Shown one piece after another: positions 16,849 through 26,460 of a stretch of 64,000 nucleotides of DNA. Where the stretch lies: assembly GCA_024281995.1 (NCBI GenBank), contig JAMWZW010000001.1:62001-126000 (forward strand), in the 5' to 3' direction. Positions within the stretch are counted from its first letter, which is position 1; each line of letters opens with the position of its first letter. Position numbers and translations under genes: made by a program. The notes under the pieces were generated by a model. The model ran no database searches. It had not been told where the DNA came from and was given only the letters and a program-made list of their open reading frames with translations. This DNA is from Nitrosomonas sp. GTDB lineage: Bacteria > Pseudomonadota > Gammaproteobacteria > Burkholderiales > Nitrosomonadaceae.

Positions 16849-17460
16849 TTATAGAGGTAACTGCTGGCTTTCGCCGTCCGATTCGACTAAGGATTTCATT
16901 TCTTCCAACGGTGGCAATTCATCCAGAGTGCGCAGATTGAGTGCATTTAGAAAATGCTCAGTAGTAGCAAATAATGCAGGCTTCCCCGGTGCATTGCGGT
17001 GTCCGATTGTTTCAATCCACCCACGGGCAGTAAGTGTTTTAAGCACCGTACTGGATACGCTGACACCTCGAATTTCTTCAATATCGCCTCTGGTAACGGG
17101 TTGGCGATAAGCAATGATGGCGAGTGTTTCTAGAACAGCTCGCGAATAACGTGGTGCTTTGGGCGGTGTCAGCCGATCCAGGTAAGGCTGCATATCTATA
17201 CTGCTCTGAAAGCGCCAACCGCTAGCTACCGTTACTAATTCAATGCCGCTATCATTCCATTTTTCACGGATGCGATGCAAAAATTTGGATAACACCGCTG
17301 TACTCAATTCATTATTGAATAATTTTCTTAATTCGTTGATAGACAAAGGTTCTTGCGCTGTCAGTAGCGCTGCTTCGAGAATTTTTTGGATTCTTTCCGG
17401 AGTGACTGAATCCGATATTTGAGTGTCAGGTTGGTTGGGCAGCGTTGATTGAACGGACAT
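16849..17460 (-). CDS. scpB: Segregation and condensation protein B
   Basis: A 203-aa kleisin-associated winged-helix protein that binds ScpA and the SMC complex in chromosome condensation. Signature blocks are ILEAALLTAQEPLS, the winged-helix region PPKAPRYSRAVLETLAIIAYRQPVTRGDIEEIRGV and GRKP-like HRNAPGKPALFATT. The ATG at 17460 is chosen because homology begins there; the open frame runs further upstream inside scpA but encodes unrelated residues. It overlaps scpA by 35 bp, so the two are coupled. Confidence 0.92.
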   Translation of the reverse strand: MSVQSTLPNQPDTQISDSVTPERIQKILEAALLTAQEPLSINELRKLFNNELSTAVLSKFLHRIREKWNDSGIELVTVASGWRFQSSIDMQPYLDRLTPPKAPRYSRAVLETLAIIAYRQPVTRGDIEEIRGVSVSSTVLKTLTARGWIETIGHRNAPGKPALFATTEHFLNALNLRTLDELPPLEEMKSLVESDGESQQLPL

Positions 17461-18238
17461 AAATAATTCCAGAATCGCGGGATTGCGAAATTTCCAATAG
17501 CAATTCTTTAGCCAATTCCAGAATTGCCAGAAAAGTGACGACAACTTCGGTAATTGTCGCTGTAGAACTGAATAAATCGTAGAATTCCAGTTGGTTGTGT
17601 GCACGTAAATCACGTAATACTTGGCTCATGAACGCACGTACGGAAAGTGTTTCGCGCTTAACTTGATGATGACGGTTAGCCTTTGTACGCGTCAAAATGG
17701 TAACCCAGGCGTCGCGTAGATCATTGATGCTAACATCGGGCAATAGCGTAACGATTTCTTCGTGTTTGATCAGTACTTGAATAACAGTAAAGTCGCGTTC
17801 GGCTTGGGGCAATTCATTTAAGCGTAATGCAGCTTTTTTCATTTGCTCGTATTCGAGCAAACGTTCTACCAGCTCGGCACGCGGGTCGTGTTCTTCTTCT
17901 GTTTGTGTCTTAGGATTCGGAAGCAGCATGCGTGATTTGATTTCAATCAATAATGCTGTCATCAGCAGATATTCTGCAGCCAATTCCAATTGCTTCATGC
18001 GCATCCTATCAACATAGGACACGTATTGATGCGTGAGTTCAGCCATTGGGATGTCAAGAATATTCAGGTTATGTTTGCGGATCAAATAAAGCAAAAGGTC
18101 AAGTGGTCCCTGAAAAGTGTCGAGAAAAACTTCCAGCGCATACGGTGGGATATATAAGTCCTGCGGAATCTCTAGTAGAGGTTTGCCGCAGACTTGGGCT
18201 ACCGGATGTGGGGTTGGGGAATCAATGACTAAATTCAC
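17426..18238 (-). CDS. scpA: Segregation and condensation protein A (kleisin)
   Basis: A 270-aa kleisin subunit bridging SMC heads. The diagnostic N-terminal block FQGPLDLLLYLIRKHNLNILDIPMA spans about residues 43-67, followed by YLLMTALLIEIKSRMLLP and a C-terminal winged helix. About 35 residues precede the block, as in related beta-proteobacterial proteins. It overlaps scpB and lies 49 bp after trpS. Confidence 0.94.
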   Translation of the reverse strand: MNLVIDSPTPHPVAQVCGKPLLEIPQDLYIPPYALEVFLDTFQGPLDLLLYLIRKHNLNILDIPMAELTHQYVSYVDRMRMKQLELAAEYLLMTALLIEIKSRMLLPNPKTQTEEEHDPRAELVERLLEYEQMKKAALRLNELPQAERDFTVIQVLIKHEEIVTLLPDVSINDLRDAWVTILTRTKANRHHQVKRETLSVRAFMSQVLRDLRAHNQLEFYDLFSSTATITEVVVTFLAILELAKELLLEISQSRDSGIIYVRSINAAQPT

Positions 18239-18287
18239 TGTGAGTCAATGTAAAAGGTGATGTGCAAATAATTTGCACTAGTGTGTG

Positions 18288-19490
18288 TCAGGAATAACTG
18301 AGTCCCATAGCTTCGCGGATATCGCGCATGGTTTCTTCTGCCAGTTTGTTAGCTTTCTCACAACCATCCGCAATAATGTTACGTACCAGGGTTGGGTCTT
18401 CTTCATATTTCTTGATGCGTTCGGCCATCGGTGCTTGTTCGGCAAGAATTGCATCAATAATGGGTGATTTGCAGTCGAGGCAGCCAATTTCTGCATTCTT
18501 GCAACCCCATTGCACCCATTCGCGAGTTTTGTCATCAGAATACACCAAATGGAATTGCCATACTGGGCATTTAGCCGGATCACCGGGATCGCTGCGACGA
18601 ATTCGCGCCGGATCGGTGGGCATGGTACGCACTTTTTTGCGAATGCTTTCTGGATCTTCTCGCAAGCTGATGGTGTTGTTATAGGATTTGGACATTTTCT
18701 GACCATCCAGTCCAGGCATTTTGGATGCTTCGGTGAGCAAGGTCTCCGGTTCGGTCAAGATCATTTTGCCGCCACCTTCTAGATAACCAAATAAACGTTC
18801 GCGATCACCGAGACTAAGGTTTTGCTGCTCGTTTAGTAGCGATCTGGCTTCCTCTAGTGCGTTCTCATTGCCTTGCTCTTGATAGAGTGTGCGCAGTTCG
18901 GTATACAATTTTGATTTCTTCGAACCCAACTTCTTGATGGCTTGTTCCGCTTTTTCTTCGAAACCGGGCTCTTTACCATAAATATGGTTGAAACGACGGC
19001 AAATTTCACGCGTAAACTCTACGTGTGGCGCTTGGTCTTCCCCGACAGGCACTAGATTGGCGCGATAAATCAGAATATCTGCGCTTTGCAGCAATGGATA
19101 TCCCAGAAATCCATAAGTACTCAAATCTTTTTCGGACAGCTTCTCCTGTTGGTCTTTGTAGGTGGGTACACGTTCCAGCCAACCAAGCGGTGTCATCATT
19201 GACAGCAGTAAATACAGTTCCGCGTGTGCTGGAACTTTGGATTGAATGAATAAGGTTGCTTGCGATGGGTCCACACCTGCAGCCAGCCAGTCAATAACCA
19301 TATCCCAGGTATTTTGCTCGATAATTTCCGGAGTATCGTAGTGAGTGGTCAAGGCGTGCCAATCAGCAACAAAAAACAGGCATTCATATTGCTGCTGTAG
19401 CTTGACCCAATTTTTTAACACGCCATGATAATGCCCCAAATGCAGGCTACCTGTAGGGCGCATACCTGATAAAACGCGATCAGCAAACAT
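18288..19490 (-). CDS. trpS: Tryptophanyl-tRNA synthetase
   Basis: A 400-aa class I aminoacyl-tRNA synthetase. The HIGH-equivalent is HLGH (17-20) and the KMSKS motif is intact (DGQKMSKSYNNT, about residue 265). It is longer than the ~330-aa E. coli enzyme because of an insertion around residues 190-250 (rich in Glu/Lys), a form seen in many beta-proteobacteria. It lies in a reverse-strand series with the M50 protease upstream and scpA downstream. Confidence 0.95.
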   Translation of the reverse strand: MFADRVLSGMRPTGSLHLGHYHGVLKNWVKLQQQYECLFFVADWHALTTHYDTPEIIEQNTWDMVIDWLAAGVDPSQATLFIQSKVPAHAELYLLLSMMTPLGWLERVPTYKDQQEKLSEKDLSTYGFLGYPLLQSADILIYRANLVPVGEDQAPHVEFTREICRRFNHIYGKEPGFEEKAEQAIKKLGSKKSKLYTELRTLYQEQGNENALEEARSLLNEQQNLSLGDRERLFGYLEGGGKMILTEPETLLTEASKMPGLDGQKMSKSYNNTISLREDPESIRKKVRTMPTDPARIRRSDPGDPAKCPVWQFHLVYSDDKTREWVQWGCKNAEIGCLDCKSPIIDAILAEQAPMAERIKKYEEDPTLVRNIIADGCEKANKLAEETMRDIREAMGLSYS

Positions 19491-19526
19491 GGTTGATATC
19501 CTAAACTTAAAACAGGGTTAACAAGG

Positions 19527-20192
19527 TTAAATATATAATCCAAAAATTGACACAATGATTATTTTTGCCCACATGATCAATGGCCCAATCATAGCGCCCA
19601 GTACACCGCTAAACAGCAATACCAGCAAAATCATAAAACCGTAAGGCTCAATGCGAGAGAACTGGTAAGCTGCACGGTGCGGCAACAAGCTTACAGCCAT
19701 GCGGCCGCCATCCAAGGGCGGTAAGGGTAATAAATTAAGTACCATCAGAATAACATTGATTTCGATACCTGCGATCCCCATTAACGCCAGGGGTTTCGCA
19801 AAAAAGCTATCAGGCATAGCTATAGCCAGTTTGATCATTAGTGCCCAGAAAAATGCCATCATCAGATTGGCGCCAGGACCAGCAGCAGCTACCCACAGCA
19901 TGTCCCGCTTGGGGCGGCGCAGGTTGGAAAAATTCACCGGTACTGGTTTTGCCCAACCAAACAGAAATCCAGCACCGACAGTCAGCTTACTAAGTATAAA
20001 TAATGTCAACGGTACAATAATGGTGCCAACAAGATCGATGTGGCGTACTGGGTTGAGGCTGATGCGTCCTTCATTATAGGCAGTAAAATCGCCAAAATGC
20101 TTAGCTACGTAACCATGTGCCGCTTCGTGCAAAGTGATGGCGAAAATAACGGGTAAAGCATAAATAGCGATGCCTTGAATAATTTCATTCAT
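19527..20192 (-). CDS. Site-2 protease family (M50) membrane metalloprotease
   Basis: A 221-aa multi-pass membrane protein. The zinc motif H22-EAA-H26 lies in the first membrane helix (FAITLHEAAHGYVA) and the second metal-ligand motif reads NLLPLPPLDGG (about 140-150). It is a minimal S2P-type rhomboid-like fold without PDZ domain. The ATG at 20192 is preferred to 20213; it overlaps the yciO stop by 8 bp. This M50 type is commonly found beside trpS and yciO in beta-proteobacteria. The substrate is unknown. Confidence 0.88.
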   Translation of the reverse strand: MNEIIQGIAIYALPVIFAITLHEAAHGYVAKHFGDFTAYNEGRISLNPVRHIDLVGTIIVPLTLFILSKLTVGAGFLFGWAKPVPVNFSNLRRPKRDMLWVAAAGPGANLMMAFFWALMIKLAIAMPDSFFAKPLALMGIAGIEINVILMVLNLLPLPPLDGGRMAVSLLPHRAAYQFSRIEPYGFMILLVLLFSGVLGAMIGPLIMWAKIIIVSIFGLYI

Positions 20193-20817
20193 GGCTGATT
20201 CCAAAAGGATCAAGGTTGCCTTTTCCTAACCGCACGAGTTCGGGTACATCGGTTGTTAAGTCAATCACGGTGGTCATTTCAATGCCGCATGAGCCGGCAT
20301 CCATCACCAATTCCACTTGATGCTCCAAACGCTCGCGAATTTCTTCCGCATCATTCAGGGGGTATTCGTCATCGGGTAAAATCAATGTGGAGCTGAGCAA
20401 AGGCTCATCCAGTTCTTCCAGCAACGCCCATACGACAGGATGATCAGGGATGCGTAAGCCAATGGTATTGCGTTTGGGGTGCTGCATGCGGCGAGGTACT
20501 TCCCGAGTAGCCTGCAAAATAAACGTATAGCTACCCGGTGTGGTGGCTTTGAGTAGCCGGTATTGGCTGTTATCCACTTTGGCATAAGTGGAAATTTCCG
20601 CTAGATTGCGGCATACCAGTGTGAAATGATGATGATCATCGACTTGGCGGATGGTGCGAATACGTGTCATAGCTGCTTTATCGCCCAAGTGACAGCCTAA
20701 AGCGTAGCAGGAATCTGTTGGATAAACGATGACTCCCCCATTGCGAACTATTGTCACAGCCTGTTTGATCAAGCGTAAATGTGGGGTGTTGGTATGAATT
20801 GAAAAAAATTGAGCCAC
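20185..20817 (-). CDS. YciO/Sua5-type (threonylcarbamoyl-AMP synthase-like) protein
   Basis: A 210-aa member of the Sua5/YciO/YrdC family, which binds nucleotide and RNA; TsaC/Sua5 members make threonylcarbamoyl-AMP for tRNA t6A37. The nucleotide site KQAVTIVRNGGVIVYPTDSCYALGC is near the N-terminus, followed by KPRDHHF-like DDHHHFTLVC and the TIGLRIPDHP loop. The sequence fits YciO better than TsaC, so the t6A role is uncertain. It overlaps the M50 protease gene by 8 bp. Confidence 0.87.
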   Translation of the reverse strand: MAQFFSIHTNTPHLRLIKQAVTIVRNGGVIVYPTDSCYALGCHLGDKAAMTRIRTIRQVDDHHHFTLVCRNLAEISTYAKVDNSQYRLLKATTPGSYTFILQATREVPRRMQHPKRNTIGLRIPDHPVVWALLEELDEPLLSSTLILPDDEYPLNDAEEIRERLEHQVELVMDAGSCGIEMTTVIDLTTDVPELVRLGKGNLDPFGISHE

Positions 20818-20881
20818 TGCAAAGAGGTATCAGGAAGAGATGTTGAATAGTATACCTGTCAAATTCATGTAAATTATTCGC

Positions 20882-21724
20882 TTATGCGTTATTTTTCCAG
20901 TCATGCCAGACCGGTTTACAACCCGGAGGAAGTTCGGGTAGTTGCCCCAGATCATAATAGCTCTCACCAGGACCGTGAAAATCTGAACCACAAGAAGCCA
21001 TCAAGCACATGTTTTGCGCATGTTTTGCAAAGTCCTTAGCTTGTTGAGCTGTGTGACTGGCAGTGATGACTTCCATCGCCGATCCTCCCAGAGCGCTAAA
21101 TTCATGTAATAAGTCGTTAAGAACATTTTTACCTAAGTTATAGCGCCCCGGATGCGCGATGACTGCCAGTCCTCCACTTCCTTGAATCCAGTTGATCGCA
21201 TCACTGAGTGTTACCCATTCATGTGGGGTATAACCCGGTTTACCTTTAATCAGATATTTTTTAAATACCGATTTTACATTTTTAGCATAACCTTTTTCGA
21301 CCAAAAAACGTGCGAAATGTGTGCGGCCAATCAAGCGTCGTTCACCGGCATGCGCATAGGCTCCTTCTAAACTGCCGTGAATGCCGATTTTTGCCAATTC
21401 TGCGGCGATATTTTCAGCGCGTTGCATACGGCCAGCGCGTACAGTGGCCAGCCCTGTGATCAATGGCGTATACTCGGGGTCAATGTTTAATCCAACAATG
21501 TGTAAGGTGCGACTACGCCAACTCACAGATATTTCCACGCCATTGATGAATGTGATATTTTTGGATTCGGCTATCTTCCGTGCTTCTGCAAGGCCAGCAA
21601 TATCGTCATGATCGGTCAGTGCAAGTGTAGTGACCCCTCGTGAGGCCGCGCGTTCGACTAGTTGTGTCGGTGTTAATAGGCCGTCCGAAATGGTTGAATG
21701 ACAGTGCAGATCAATGTTGAGCAT
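20882..21724 (-). CDS. rnm: PHP-domain phosphoesterase, RNase AM (YciV)-like
   Basis: A 280-aa PHP-domain protein. Metal motifs are DLHCHSTISDG at the N-terminus, LTDHDDIAGL (36-45), an AHPGRY block and the C-terminal GSDFHGPG. E. coli YciV/Rnm is a 5'-3' exoribonuclease trimming the 5' ends of 5S and other rRNAs. The adjacent yciO gene mirrors the yciV-yciO linkage in E. coli, which supports the assignment. It is the first gene of this reverse-strand group, with a 121-bp divergent gap to nnrS. Confidence 0.88.
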   Translation of the reverse strand: MLNIDLHCHSTISDGLLTPTQLVERAASRGVTTLALTDHDDIAGLAEARKIAESKNITFINGVEISVSWRSRTLHIVGLNIDPEYTPLITGLATVRAGRMQRAENIAAELAKIGIHGSLEGAYAHAGERRLIGRTHFARFLVEKGYAKNVKSVFKKYLIKGKPGYTPHEWVTLSDAINWIQGSGGLAVIAHPGRYNLGKNVLNDLLHEFSALGGSAMEVITASHTAQQAKDFAKHAQNMCLMASCGSDFHGPGESYYDLGQLPELPPGCKPVWHDWKNNA

Positions 21725-21845
21725 GAAGCAGATTAAAAGCGCTATGCGGGATACGCATCATAGCAAATAACATGGCATTAGAGAAATTATTGTGTTTGAT
21801 AATTAAAGAGTTGATGTCTTACCGGGTTGCTCCAAAGGAATTACA

Positions 21846-23069
21846 ATGAATAAACAACTGACTATTCTCGATCATCTTTCCGCTGCTCCGCATCGCGGCT
21901 TATTTTTGGCGGGAACGCTGCAAGGCGTATTGACTGTGCTGTGGTGGCTATTTGATCTGAGCGGACGTTATGGCATTGCTGGATCAATAACTGTCTGGGG
22001 TATTGCACCAACTTGGGCCCATGCATTTCTAATGGTCTATGGCTTTTTTCCGTTTTTTATTTTCGGTTTTTTGTTTACTACTTACCCTAACTGGATGAAC
22101 GGTGACAAAGTAAAGCCGCGCGAATATGTAACGACTGGTGGGTTAATGGCGGCTGGTGTCATATTGTTTTATGTAGGTTTATTGACACATAAAGTAATCA
22201 TTATTGCCGGTGTTGAGCTGATGCTGATTGGCTGGGGCGTTGCGGTATATGTCCTGTTTCGCATCTTGTTAACGACTCCGGTACAGGATAAGCGCCATGC
22301 GCGGGTGATCAGCGCAGCTTTGCTTATGGGCTGGTTGGGTGGGATGGCGTATTTGCTGTGGTTGGTTACAGACAGTCGGGTTATTTTGGATTTTGCCCGT
22401 CACGCCGGGATTTGGTTTTTTCTGTTGCCAATAGTGCTTACCGTTTCGCACCGTATGATTCCATTTTTCTCTAGCCGAGTGTTGGAAAATTATGAAATGG
22501 TGCGGCCATTCTGGATGTTATGGCTGATGCTGGGGTGCATTGTCGCGCACGGTGTCCTGCAATGGCTGGAATTTCCGGCATATTTATGGATGGTTGATTT
22601 TCCACTGGCAATTTGTGCGCTTTATTTATCGTACCGTTGGCAGTTACAGCGCAGTTTCCAAGTGAGTCTGTTAGCGGTATTGCATATCTCGTTTGCCTGG
22701 TTTGGTGTGGCCATGCTGCTTTATGCCGTGCAAAGCTTGATTTATTTTGCTTCCGGTAACTGGTTATTTGGCCTGGCACCGTTGCATGCGCTTGGCATCG
22801 GTTTTTTCTCCGGCATGATCCTCGCAATGGCCTCACGTGTCACCCTCGGCCACTCTGGACGGCCATTGGAGCTGGATCGCTTGACTTGGCTGCTGTTTCT
22901 GGGTTTCCAGGCCACGGCGGTGATCAGAATTCTAAGTGATGTCGTACCAATGATCGGGCCGATGCTTTACGTTGTCGCTGCGCTCGTTTGGTTGGTCTGC
23001 TTTGGACTTTGGGCAGGCAAGTTTACACCGATTTATTGGCGAGCAAGAGTAGACGGGAAGGCGGGGTAA
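21846..23069 (+). CDS. nnrS: NnrS family haem/copper membrane protein
   Basis: A 407-aa integral membrane protein with about 12 hydrophobic helices. It shows NnrS marks: the start with HRGLFLAGTLQGVLTVLWW, YGFFPFFIFGFLFTTYPNWM, HRMIPFFSS and RVTLGHSGRPLEL, including conserved histidines that may bind haem. NnrS proteins are linked to nitric oxide stress and denitrification; in Vibrio NnrS protects against NO. It is alone here, without nor or nir genes. A TTGAT half-site lies 45-50 bp upstream, but no full FNR/NnrR box. Confidence 0.9.
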   Translation: MNKQLTILDHLSAAPHRGLFLAGTLQGVLTVLWWLFDLSGRYGIAGSITVWGIAPTWAHAFLMVYGFFPFFIFGFLFTTYPNWMNGDKVKPREYVTTGGLMAAGVILFYVGLLTHKVIIIAGVELMLIGWGVAVYVLFRILLTTPVQDKRHARVISAALLMGWLGGMAYLLWLVTDSRVILDFARHAGIWFFLLPIVLTVSHRMIPFFSSRVLENYEMVRPFWMLWLMLGCIVAHGVLQWLEFPAYLWMVDFPLAICALYLSYRWQLQRSFQVSLLAVLHISFAWFGVAMLLYAVQSLIYFASGNWLFGLAPLHALGIGFFSGMILAMASRVTLGHSGRPLELDRLTWLLFLGFQATAVIRILSDVVPMIGPMLYVVAALVWLVCFGLWAGKFTPIYWRARVDGKAG

Positions 23070-23131
23070 TTGAAGTAAGGTACTAATAGTAAAGTGCATC
23101 ATTGTGCTGACAGCTTTGTCTTCGTATTAAG

Positions 23132-23147
23132 CCGAATAAATATTCGG
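23132..23147. repeat. Short hairpin after nnrS
   Basis: CCGAAT and ATTCGG flank AAAT, giving a 6-bp stem. No T-run follows, so a terminator role is weak. Confidence 0.35.
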
Positions 23148-23184
23148 TGCAATGTGCTTTCTTATTGTACCTAACCTATGCAGG

Positions 23185-23563
23185 TTATGTGTTGATAATT
23201 AATTTTTTTAACCATTGCTCAAGATGAATCAAATCAAATGTGCAAGTTGCAGACATTTGCATCATGTCCGTGTGAATATTCATTGAATCACCGTTAATTC
23301 GATATCTATTAATACAATACGCAAGAAAATGTCAGTTGCTGCGAAAGCTATTCGTTTGTTTCCGTCTACAAACGAGTGATTAATGGCTAAGCTTTCTATA
23401 AGCGCTGCTGCTTCGGCAGCTATATCAACATAGTAGTCTGATTGGAGGCGAAATAAAGCAGATTCAAGGGTATCCTGATCACGGTGTCGTGCGCTTCACC
23501 GTAACGCTTTATCAATAGGAAATGGACTGCCAGAACTTCGGGAACGGTCAGATAATTCCTCAC
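23185..23563 (-). pseudogene. doc: Frameshifted doc/Fic-type death-on-curing toxin gene
   Basis: Reading the reverse strand gives a full-length Doc-like protein (~126 codons) split over three frames. The pieces are a start region NYLTVPEVLAVHFLLIKRYG, then DTLESALFRL through LAINHSFVDGNKRIAFAAT, then YRINGDSMNIHTDMMQMSA to the C-terminal EQWLKKLI. The Fic/Doc catalytic core HSFVDGNKR (consensus HxFxDGNKR) is intact at 23352-23378. Frameshifts lie near 23480 and near 23310. Doc phosphorylates EF-Tu in P1. The gene is broken, so it is inactive as written. No antitoxin gene could be identified. Confidence 0.8.
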
Positions 23564-23727
23564 TGTTACTTAGCCTCAATATTGCACGAGCATCTAAAAT
23601 AAGAAAGACTTCTGCATAACTATGTTTTTGAAGTTATTCAGCTGATGTGTGATTCATAAAATCAATAACTTAGAAATTAAAAATTAACCAAAAAGCTAGC
23701 TATGCAAGAGTCTTATAAGAGTGAATT
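23564..23727. other. Decayed sequence between doc relic and IS fragment
   Basis: On the reverse strand a short open stretch (reading VFLILDARAILRLSNSEE) lies where a doc antitoxin would be expected, but I cannot assign it. The rest is AT-rich without features. Confidence 0.3.
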
Positions 23728-24042
23728 TGCCAGGCCGTTTGCCGGTTCGACTGATTCTCCCGGCGGCATAAGGTGGAACTGCCTGCCAATACCTCCTCGC
23801 GTTCAACCGCTGATTGAATCGCCAAATCATGACGTAATTGCTGATTAACATCACGCCACCATCTGAAGTGATATCTCCGCCTTCAAAATTCACTTCAACA
23901 GTACGCTTTTTTAACTCTGGAAAATTAAATGAGTCCCGGGTACACTTTGTCACTGGCAATTCCTTTTCTTTATTCAGCATAGATAACTGAATTATAGAGA
24001 ATTATTGCGGAACTGCCACTTCCTCTCGTGTGATATTTGGGG
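23728..24042 (-). mobile_element. IS1380-family remnant with internal deletion (copy A)
   Basis: 315 bp nearly identical to 40823-41289, except that ~154 bp present there are missing after 23845. The reverse frame encodes the transposase N-terminus with the family-typical VEVNFEGGDITSDGGVML. One outer end is shared with copy B (CCCCAA-TATCACACGAGAGG on the reverse strand). It cannot encode a functional transposase. Confidence 0.8.
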
Positions 24043-24685
24043 CTAAACTGGGTAAGGTTCTGTTTATCAACCTTACCGCCTGCTTCCGGTGTGTGCCAGT
24101 AGTGACTGCCACGATCCGAGTAAAACGATGCAAACAATCCCCGTTCCTCAATGACTTTTTGTACACTCTGAAAACTGCTCATGGTGCCTTCTTCCTCAAC
24201 GAAAAACATCGAGTAGTGTTCACTGGTGGCATCATCCATCGTGACGATCAAATCCCATTTCTGCCCCAAAACCCATTCATGCGTACTGCCATCTTGATGA
24301 ATAATAATTCCAATCTAAAGGAGCCCGCTCACGCTTCTTACGGTGCGTGCCTCGCTTCTTGCTACGTTCAATCAGTCCGGCTTTCTGTAGCCGGTTTTAA
24401 CCCATGTATAACCGCGATTGTCACCGCCAGAACGATATCAGGCATAAAAGTTCTTGGCATTCCAGCCCATGTGGCGATTGCGATAGTGTTCGACCAACCA
24501 TATGACTTCATTTGCGGGTGCCCGTCGGTGTGATATCTGCACATTTGTTAACGCATCCAACCACCCTCATCATATCGGTTCAAATAACGCACGGAATGTG
24601 CGATCATATACTCCAAGCAATAACTCCGCTTCCGGTTGCGTAAGACTTCTTTTTCTATAGCCTTCATACGCTTCTTCCGTTTCAT
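24043..24685 (-). pseudogene. ISNCY-type transposase remnant, frameshifted and truncated
   Basis: Reverse-strand pieces in several frames spell an integrase-fold transposase. An N-terminal helix-turn-helix region (TEEAYEGYRKRSLTQPEAELLLGVYDRTFR) is preceded by a GGGAGG site. Then come HYRNRHMGWNAKNFY, and a longer intact run HQDGSTHEWV...VTMDDATSEHYSMFFVEEEGT...SDRGSHYWHTPEAGGKVDKQNLTQF. Frameshifts and stops separate them. At 24042 homology breaks off inside the catalytic domain, where the IS1380 end begins, so that element (or a recombination) cut it. Confidence 0.78.
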
Positions 24686-24775
24686 CTGAAATCCTCCCAG
24701 AATTCCATATAAACCCGACAGATCATTTGCTACAAGTCTGTACATACATAAAGTTTATTTGTTCTCTACAGTTCG

Positions 24776-24804
24776 TTGACTCTAGTTCATAATTAAGCTA
24801 ATAT
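24776..24804 (+). promoter_or_regulatory. Sigma-70-type promoter of the atp operon
   Basis: TTGACT (24776-24781), 17-base spacer, TAATAT (24799-24804), 70 bp before atpI. It is the only good match between the IS debris and the operon. Confidence 0.6.
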
Positions 24805-24874
24805 GCAGCACTTTTTTGGTGCAGATAATAAGAAGCAAAACAAATAATGCTGTTTTCCAACGATAAAAGTAAAT

Positions 24875-25252
24875 ATGTCTTGGATAAAAAATAGATCGTT
24901 TGTTATTGTCTTTCGTATACAATCGGTTGCTGTATTTATAGTGACAATTATTCTGTGGTTTCTCCTTGATTTGCATAGTGCAATATCGGCGATGTTAGGT
25001 GGGTCGGTTAGTATAATATCCACAATAGTATTTGCGGTGATTGTATCCTTGAGTAAAGGATACACGGCGAACGATACAGTTAGAATCGCATTAAGAGCAG
25101 AGGCGGTGAAAATAACATTAATTGTAAGTTTGTTATGGATAGTACTTAAATTTTACGAGAGCGTTAATGTGGTAGTATTTATAGGAACATTCATCCTTAG
25201 TGTATTGATTTATAGCATGGCATTGTTGGTTGTAGATAATACGACAAGATAA
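24875..25252 (+). CDS. atpI: ATP synthase protein I
   Basis: A 125-aa membrane protein with four hydrophobic helices (about residues 10-32, 36-58, 75-92, 98-119), fitting AtpI, an assembly factor that helps form the c-ring. Sequence conservation in AtpI is low, so position as first gene before atpB is the main support. It lies directly downstream of the operon promoter, with a weak ribosome binding site. Confidence 0.85.
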   Translation: MSWIKNRSFVIVFRIQSVAVFIVTIILWFLLDLHSAISAMLGGSVSIISTIVFAVIVSLSKGYTANDTVRIALRAEAVKITLIVSLLWIVLKFYESVNVVVFIGTFILSVLIYSMALLVVDNTTR

Positions 25253-25281
25253 ATAAATAGATAAATAAAAATAGGTAGTAC

Positions 25282-26091
25282 ATGGCAGCAGAGACAGAAC
25301 TTACTCCCACATCATATATTGATCATCATTTAACCTATTTAACGACGCAAGTTAGTGAAGGCTCTTTTTGGGTGTTGCATGTTGATACTTTAGTTACATC
25401 CCTTGTCCTCGGTGTTATCAGTTTTGGTTTTATTTGGTTGGTTGTGCGTAAAGCTACGTCAGGTGTGCCTTCTAAAACTCAAGCGTTCGTCGAGCTTGCG
25501 GTTGAGTTTATTGATAACGAGGTAAAGAATACATTCCATGGTAATCGGCATGTGCTGGTTGCGCCTTTAGCATTGACCATATTCGTGTGGGTTTTGATGA
25601 TGAATGCCATGGATATACTGCCAATCGATATCATGGCCTGGGTTACGGAAAATGTGTTTGGCGTACACAATTGGAAAATTGTACCGACAACGGATGTCAA
25701 TACGACTTTTGCATTGGCTTTGTCAGTATGGTTTTTAATGATTTTTTTTAATATCAAGGTGAAGGGCTTGAGTGGTTGGATGCATGAGCTATTTTGCACA
25801 CCATTTGGTAAAAACCCATTATTTTGGATATTGAATTTGCTGTTCAATTTTATTGAATACGTCTCTAAACCTTTATCGCATTCGCTGCGGCTTTTTGGAA
25901 ATATTTATGCGGGCGAAATAATTTTTTTGTTGCTCGGTATGTGGGCGGCTACTGGAGTTTCGGGTACAATTTTTGGTTCAATTTTAGGGGCTGGTTGGGC
26001 AATATTTCATATATTGATTGTAACTTTGCAGGCATTCATTTTTATGATGCTGACAGTGGTGTATATATCGATGGCTCATGAGTCTCACTAA
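25282..26091 (+). CDS. atpB: F1Fo ATP synthase subunit a
   Basis: A 269-aa Fo subunit with about five to six membrane helices, forming the proton half-channels against the c-ring. The essential arginine is R203 in [17 protein letters not shown]. The extended N-terminus with [10 protein letters not shown] is usual in beta/gamma-proteobacteria. It is the second gene of the complete operon. Confidence 0.97.
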   Translation: MAAETELTPTSYIDHHLTYLTTQVSEGSFWVLHVDTLVTSLVLGVISFGFIWLVVRKATSGVPSKTQAFVELAVEFIDNEVKNTFHGNRHVLVAPLALTIFVWVLMMNAMDILPIDIMAWVTENVFGVHNWKIVPTTDVNTTFALALSVWFLMIFFNIKVKGLSGWMHELFCTPFGKNPLFWILNLLFNFIEYVSKPLSHSLRLFGNIYAGEIIFLLLGMWAATGVSGTIFGSILGAGWAIFHILIVTLQAFIFMMLTVVYISMAHESH

Positions 26092-26111
26092 TTTTTAAGC
26101 AAATTTCGTAA

Positions 26112-26417
<306 letters not shown>

Positions 26418-26460
26418 TAATAATGTTGTTGTAGTTTAGATCTGATATTACAGGCTTGTC

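Noticed and set aside
21795-21812. FNR/NnrR box upstream of nnrS
   Set aside because: Only a TTGAT half-site is present; the second half does not match.
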